This document shows positions 58,485 through 64,000 of a stretch of 64,000 nt of DNA, piece after piece. Positions within the stretch are counted from its first letter, which is position 1. Every line of letters begins with the position of its first letter. The notes under the pieces are model-generated. The model worked only from the letters and a program-made list of their open reading frames with translations, had not been told where the DNA came from and did not search any database. The stretch is from Persicaria tinctoria (lineage: Eukaryota > Streptophyta > Magnoliopsida > Caryophyllales > Polygonaceae), in contig JBANSL010000008.1 in NCBI GenBank assembly GCA_037127255.1, positions 40,251,373 to 40,315,372 of the forward strand, written 5' to 3'. The translations under genes were made by a program, and so were the position numbers.

Positions 58485-58511
58485 AAAATTTGTGCCTTCG
58501 GCACAAATTTT
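58485..58511. other. isolated perfect hairpin AAATTTGTGCC-TTC-GGCACAAATTT
   Basis: A 12-bp perfect inverted repeat with a 3-base loop, the same as in the 333-bp repeat units at 49633 and 50299 but here alone, next to the inverted-repeat segment 58436-58480. Confidence 0.85.
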
Positions 58512-59399
58512 CTCAAGCGAAAATAGGTATATATAGGGGCCATTTTGCTAAATTGTTCAAATACGCGACCATTTTGCAAAAACGTCCAAATAAAATGCCT
58601 ATTTTGTAAATTTTTTCTTATTTTAATCTCATTGTGGAGTGTTATCAAATCTATCTAACCTTATATCGCATATACAATTGTTTGACAACGTAAAACTAAG
58701 GTTAGTAACAAATTATATTGTTTGACAAAGTTGTTCGGTCATTCATTGGAAAATCTGCTTCTTTTTTACTTGATCAATTAGTCAAAGTATGAATATCTAT
58801 TATTCTATAGCTTAATTTAATTCATATTTTTACCTTCATGCAATAAAAAAATCTAGAAAATCTTATCGAAAAATTAGTTTACATTTTAAAATGTATTACA
58901 AGAAAGTTCTTATTTTATAGGACTATCAAATATGTGGTAGCCGGTCAAAAATTAGTAGGAGCAATAAAGGAGAGATCAATCACATTACGAAGAAATATGT
59001 GGTAGCCGGTCGAAATAACACATATAAGTTCTTAATCAATATACATGCTATAAAATTCACGTTAAAAAATTAGGCTATAAAATTCTCATTTCAGAAAATA
59101 CCACATGAACTCATAACTCATAGTAGAATGATTTTATTTTTATAAATTATAAAGTAAGCCTTATTAGTTAATTAATTAATCATATATGATCAATCACCAA
59201 TCTGATTTCTGATATAAATATATATTATCCATTGAAAACAATAAGATTATATTTGAATAATATTTTATCGAATTTTATGTTTTTTGTAGTAACAATCTAA
59301 ATTTAATATTAATATCATTTAAAAATAACTGTCAAATTTATCAATAGAGTTTGTTTTAAAAAAACATACGAGAATATAATAGTAGAAAAAATTAGCATG
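58512..59399. other. AT-rich flank, possible MULE terminus and Helitron body
   Basis: 58515-58620 has lines such as GGCCATTTTGCTAAATTGTTC and GACCATTTTGCAAAAACGTCC, which look like MULE terminal-repeat sequence, but I find no partner in the window. The rest is AT-rich with no gene. Confidence 0.35.
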
Positions 59400-59429
59400 C
59401 CGTGCAAGAGCACGGGTAACATATACTAA
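59400..59429 (+). other. Helitron-type 3' terminus
   Basis: Hairpin CCGTGC-AAGA-GCACGG (59400-59415), a 10-base gap, then CTAA (59426-59429) followed by T. This is the classic Helitron end: short GC-rich hairpin about 10 bases before CTRR with T downstream. The 5' TC end was not located; a possible candidate is TCTCATTG near 58627. Confidence 0.6.
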
Positions 59430-60095
59430 TATATATATATATAGGGTGTGGTTATAATGAAAATCCACCCCTTATACTTATAAAAAACAGAAGCAATGTC
59501 TTTGTAAAAATTTGCACCACGTGTATTTGCAATAGGGGATGTATTTGCAATAGGGGAAGACGAAGAATTAGAGGCAGATGGAGAGATCAAGTTGTTATCT
59601 AAGAAAGTGGATATTGAGGGCATTTTGTGGTAATTCTTTCTTAATACTACCCAAGTTTAATTATTTAAATTTTGTGAGAACATGTACGTACCTACTACCT
59701 TGCATTGGATAAGTTAATTAGTTTTTAATACCTTTAACATCTTGTGGTAATTAGGGACAGCTTAAGATTAGTTTTAAACTCACTTGCTTTTGGGAATTTA
59801 GAAGAATAACATGGGAATTTAGAAGAATAACATGGACAAATAAATTAATTTTCACCAAAAAAAAAATGGACAAATAAATTAATTATTGTGAATTTGTTTT
59901 ATATGCACTTCAAATTTGGTGTCTTTTATGATAGGTTCCACCAACAGTCCCACATTTAACTCCTTTTGCATCCTAACCACCATATATAGTGCCACCCTGT
60001 TGAAACCATTTACCAATTACTTTCACCTATGATGCTAGCTACTTAATTGTCTCATCATTCTATTTAGAGGCTACCACCACCCGTTTCTAGGCTTG
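59430..60095. other. AT-rich spacer with a dispersed repeat
   Basis: 59468-59524 (CCCTTATACTTATAA ... TTTGCACCACGTGT) is repeated at 63338-63392. A 21-bp tandem duplication (gggaatttagaagaataaca) lies at about 59792-59833. No gene. Confidence 0.55.
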
Positions 60096-62884
60096 TGTAA
60101 AAGCTCGGATTTTTAAAATATTAATTTTCGGAAAAAGAAAATCAAAATGAATTTAAAATAAATTCCGACCCAAATTTTCCGATTTAAAAATCAATTCCGT
60201 CTTTCATTTCGGGTTTTGAACGACCAATCAGCGGAAATTTAAATCTCCGACTCAAGACCCCAATTCTGTCTTCTTTCGCCTTTCTTATCCTAATCCAACT
60301 CATCACCTCCTAATTGAGGTAAAATCTTATCCTCACCTCCCCTCCCTCTCTATTCGGTTTCTCTTATTCTAGCAAACAAACAACACCTCACTCTACCAAA
60401 AAATAAGATCTTTTGTGTTGCAATATTGACCTTTGGAAAAAATCTGTGTTGTTCAACCTCACATCCTCTCTCCTTCTCTCTCGGCAACCCCTGCCAAAGC
60501 AAGCCAAAACCATTTGTTGAGCTCCACCACCACACCTCCACCGCTGCCGCACCACCTCCTCCCCGGGACGCCGCCTCCGTCGAAGCCAGCAGCGCCGCCG
60601 CCAACGTCTCCTCCGCGTCCCCTGTTTCCGTCCGAGTCCGGTAAGCCTTCGATCCTTCGTTCCGACTCCAAAACCTTGTAAAGGTTCCTCCTTTTAACCT
60701 CCTTCTTCTTTCCTAGGCCACGCTTGGTTGATTCCGACCTCGGCGAAGCCAAATCGCACCTCCGAGCTCCTCCGACGAAGCTTCGAAACGCCCTCGGTGA
60801 GTTTCCTCCTTCTTCCTCCTTCCTTCCTTCCTTGTCCGTGGGTGTGTCGGGGTGCCCGGCGAGATCGGGTGGCCGGAGCTCGGCTCCACCGCCGCCGCCG
60901 GAGGTCCCTCCTCCCTCTCCCTTTTTCCCCCGCCGTCACCTGGGCAAGGCCCTGTTTCATTCTTGTTCGGCAATGTTGGGGGAAGAAGAAGGAGACGTGG
61001 GGCCCCCTTCCCACGCCACATCACTTGCCACATCCTCACCTGGGCCCGCCTCTTTTTTTACACATCAGCTTTTGGGGCCCCTTTCCTTTCTATTTCCTTC
61101 TAAAACCCGGTTGTTTTAAAAATGGGAAATAAGAGGGTTTGATTTTGGGCCAATTTTCTAACTGGGCCGAGTTGGTATGTTGGGCCTATTTCTTTGGTCT
61201 TCAGATTGGGACTAATAGAACATAAGGCCGGTTTGGCCTATTAGTCAAATAGGGCCGGTTTGGCCTATTAAACAAATGGGTTCGGTTTGGGTTATTTAGA
61301 ACATATGGGCCGGTTTTGTTTCTTTTATAAAATAAGTGGGTGGTTTTTGGTAATTTTAATAAAGTGAGTTTGGTTTGGTAAATTAAAAATGAATGTTTTG
61401 ATTTAATGAATATTGTTGGGAGTTTATAAATATTTTATGAAGATGTTAAAATAAAAGATGTTAGAAGTAGTATGTAAAATTATTGGGATTTAAAATATAA
61501 GATGTTGTTTGAGATTTAATATGTGATATTGTGGTGATTTATTATTGTGGTTAAATGTTATATGATTATGTTGAAGATGTGCAAATATATGCTAAGTAAG
61601 ATTTCGAAATGATGGCATGCAAATTGGTTAAGTATGAATTGGAATTATCTTAAGTTGGTGAATTGGAGAATTATAATGAGCATGGTTGTGAGAAGTTGAG
61701 ATGATAGATTATGAGATAAGGTTGATAATATGGAAATGATGATGTGACGGTTATTATGTTAAGTTGTGAAGTTGTGTGTGTGATAATTCTATGCTTTGTG
61801 TGCCTTAGAGATAGACTCATTGATGTGCTTATACTTGTTAGGTGACCATCTGTGACGTGTTGGATTTCATATTGCCTGGTTGATTGTCTTTTGCTGTTCT
61901 GCGATACCAGGTAAGTCTCTTCGGAGCTTACTCAGATTGAATAGAGCTATTCCCTGCTTTAGGTGCATGATATACTAGGTGTTGCATTCATGATCAGCAT
62001 GCCATGTAGTACCATGCTAGGTTGCATTGATCGTTGAACATTCTATTTCTCTATGTGTATGTAAACAGAACGGTCGTTATCTGTGAAGTAACTAGAGTCA
62101 TTGCTAGGGTCATAGGGTAGCCCAGCTTCATCGGGTACCCTGAGTCAATCGAGTCATGAACTTCCTTATATTATGATATGCCTGCGGGCTTTATTGTGGA
62201 GCGGGTTAGGCATGCGTGCCGCCCAATTATGAATGAATGCATTCACGAGCTGGCCAGTCTCCACCTATCGGAAGGGGTGGAGGTAGGAGAGGGATATACC
62301 ACTTGGTATGTGCTAAGGCCTTATTATTATTATGCACTTGATCTTAGGAGCATGTTAGTGTGTTAATATTCCGCCATGCATCTAGAAGCATCTTTATTAG
62401 GAATAGCGTATATGTGTGCTTATGGTTGGGATGCAGAGTTAATTGGGCATCGATCTGATCCCGCCCCATATCAATTTTTTTAGGTATTATTTATGTTCAT
62501 CCTATCGGTGCTGTTTGCTTATTGCGCGTGTCATTTTGTCGGCGGAGAGTGAGCGCTGGAGTTATAGACTTCACCAGACTCTGATTACATTTTTGGATTT
62601 TCACTTTAGACTCCGTTTTGACCCGGCTCTGCCGTGACACCCTCTTGTATTACACTTATTTCCGCTAGTCGCACTATTTCTGATTTCCACGCTTAGACTT
62701 ACGACAGGTACAGGGGACTTCCCCGGGGATTCCAACGATCCCTTCGATTTTGGGTACGAAATCCCCATTTGAAAACATTAAAGTAGGTTTCGAAACCTTC
62801 AACCTGTACTCGGGGCGCAAGGTCCTAACGAGGGGTTTTATCCCTCGAAACGTAACCTGGGAATCATAATCTTAGGCCGTTACA
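60096..62884 (+). mobile_element. solo LTR, 2.8 kb, long-LTR family (copy E)
   Basis: Starts TGTAAAAGCTCGG and ends TTAGGCCGTTACA, flanked by GCTTG duplications (60091-60095 and 62885-62889). 61900-62860 aligns in reverse with the left part of copies A, B and C (for example aggggttttatccctcgaaa). The proline-rich ORFs at 60430-61130 are the complement-side features of the GC-rich part of the LTR. Confidence 0.92.
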
Positions 62885-63620
62885 GCTTGAGGGTAGAGCT
62901 AGAGAACAGATGCACCAACTTTCTGTATTCAAGCCCAGCAAACTGAATCCCTATGGAGTATGAGCATATAGTTTTGATCAATGTAGTGTGAATATATTTA
63001 TTGTTACAATTGCAAAATTACATTGCTACCTCTTAATTGGTATTACTTCAAAGTCCCCCAAAATTAGATTTCTCAAAATTAAATTATCCCTAGAAACTCT
63101 AACATTTGATGCATCATGTCCAACTACCGAAACTGGTAAACAGGATCTTATATTATTAACATTTGGATCATTTTTTTTTTTTTGCATATGCATGAGGCTT
63201 ACTTTATCTCTATACCAAATTCGATGAGTTTGCTCTTTGTAGGAGTTCGGGGCTCATGAACCAAAATCACGCTCAAATGAATTCCATTCAAGGTTATATA
63301 ACTTATAAATGCTTGTGCTCATTTAGCATTTTATCTACCCTTATACTTATAATTTCAGAAGCAATTCTTTTGTTAAAATTTGCACCACGTGTCAAACCCT
63401 GAACAACCCTAAAAAAGTTAAGTAGTTATTGTTTATGTTGGGTCTATTGCTTTTTTTTTTAAAAGGTAAATTTAGTTTGTTGATGTGGTTATATCAATAT
63501 TTTTTTAATTTTTGCATGTAGGTGGCTCTCAATAACTTGCAAAGAATCTAAAAATAGTTAGACAAAATGGTCTGATTCAACTTAACTCAACAAGATACAC
63601 ACAACATTCAACAAAGAGCA
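62885..63620. other. AT-rich spacer between two LTRs
   Basis: Contains the second copy of the TTTGCACCACGTGT repeat (63338-63392) and a poly-T run. The 79-residue ORF at 62988-63227 has no support. Confidence 0.55.
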
Positions 63621-64000
63621 TGTAAAGGCTCGGATTTTTAAATCCTAAATTTTTGGAAAAAGAAAATCAAAATGAATTTTAAAGCGGAATTTAGCGGAAA
63701 AACTCTATAGCTTGGATTTTGATCTAGTAAAGCGGATTTCCAACCTAAAATAAAATTTTGAAGACTAACTTGACATGGCGACAATTTCCTCAGATTTTTG
63801 GAAATTTATTTTAAACGAATCGGAAATCTAATTAATCGAGTGAGCGGGTTTCAAGATTTACTTCCGGGTATTCAAATTTTATTTTGGGGACCATCCCACT
63901 TGGTCTTTCTCCCCTTCCCAAATTGTCCCTTTCAGATTGTTGCAGAGCAACAGTCCTGCCCCTCCCCATTTCAGGCAAAGATGCAAAAGCTTCATTCCCC
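63621..64000 (+). mobile_element. start of another long-LTR family copy (F), cut by the window edge
   Basis: Begins TGTAAAGGCTCGGATTTTT, matching the sense-strand 5' end of the LARD LTRs (reverse complement of 12447 and 20536). It continues with TTTAAAGCGGAATTTAGCGG, which parallels the LARD LTR. Whether it is a solo LTR or a full element cannot be told. The left duplication would be GAGCA. Confidence 0.88.

Noticed and set aside
60350..61132. Proline/serine-rich ORFs of 80-134 codons on both strands
   Set aside because: They are GC-rich LTR sequence open in many frames at once, with no start context or domain.

Overview
This window is repeat-dominated nuclear DNA from a flowering plant, probably a eudicot; I cannot name the species. 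The evidence is eukaryotic: copia and very-long-LTR retrotransposons with tRNA-Met primer sites and 5-bp target duplications, a Mutator-like (MULE) transposase, a spliced ULP1-like protease gene with consensus GT-AG introns, and pieces of plant genes (protein phosphatase 5, a plant-type kinase). I see no clearly intact ordinary host gene. Nearly every coding region is a mobile-element gene, its cargo or a captured fragment, and most carry stops or frameshifts.

Layout. 1-7626: the 5' part of a minus-strand copia element (pol running off the left edge, gag, primer site, 5' LTR), with a 3.3-kb solo LTR (3053-6386) inserted in gag. 7627-9296: a ~365-bp tandem repeat, a tRNA-like sequence and two exons of an unrecognised minus-strand gene. 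9297-20536: a complete large element with two 3.1-kb LTRs flanking 5 kb of non-coding internal DNA (LARD-like). 20541-22970: decayed 3' exons of protein phosphatase 5. 22972-41198: a Mutator-like neighbourhood with a broken transposase, a ~190-bp satellite, a second solo LTR (27656-30983), an eight-exon ULP1-like gene, a small coiled-coil gene and two broken RING-H2 paralogues. 41199-42781: a copia 3' end. 42852-46514: a complete non-autonomous LTR element sitting inside a second ULP-like gene whose remains run to 48379. 48600-58500: several tandem-repeat families, two more tRNA-like sequences and, at the right end, fragments of an IDM1-like gene and a kinase gene. 58512-64000: AT-rich DNA with a Helitron-type 3' end, a third solo LTR (60096-62884) and the start of another LTR (63621-end).

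How it fits together. One long-LTR family accounts for six LTRs: a full element, three solo LTRs and a partial one. Exact 5-bp duplications (TCTAT, GGTTT, CGGAT, GCTTG) fix the four complete insertions. The MULE-associated part links a transposase to ubiquitin/SUMO-pathway genes (a ULP1-like protease and RING-H2 proteins), with the same short AT-rich words (TTGTGCAA, TTGAGCAAAAATAAG) recurring between them. Cargo ULP genes are known in plant MULEs (Kaonashi in Arabidopsis, CUMULE in melon). The extra RING-H2 pair and coiled-coil gene are the least expected part of the window. All exon models were read by eye from splice consensus and frame continuity, not from alignments.
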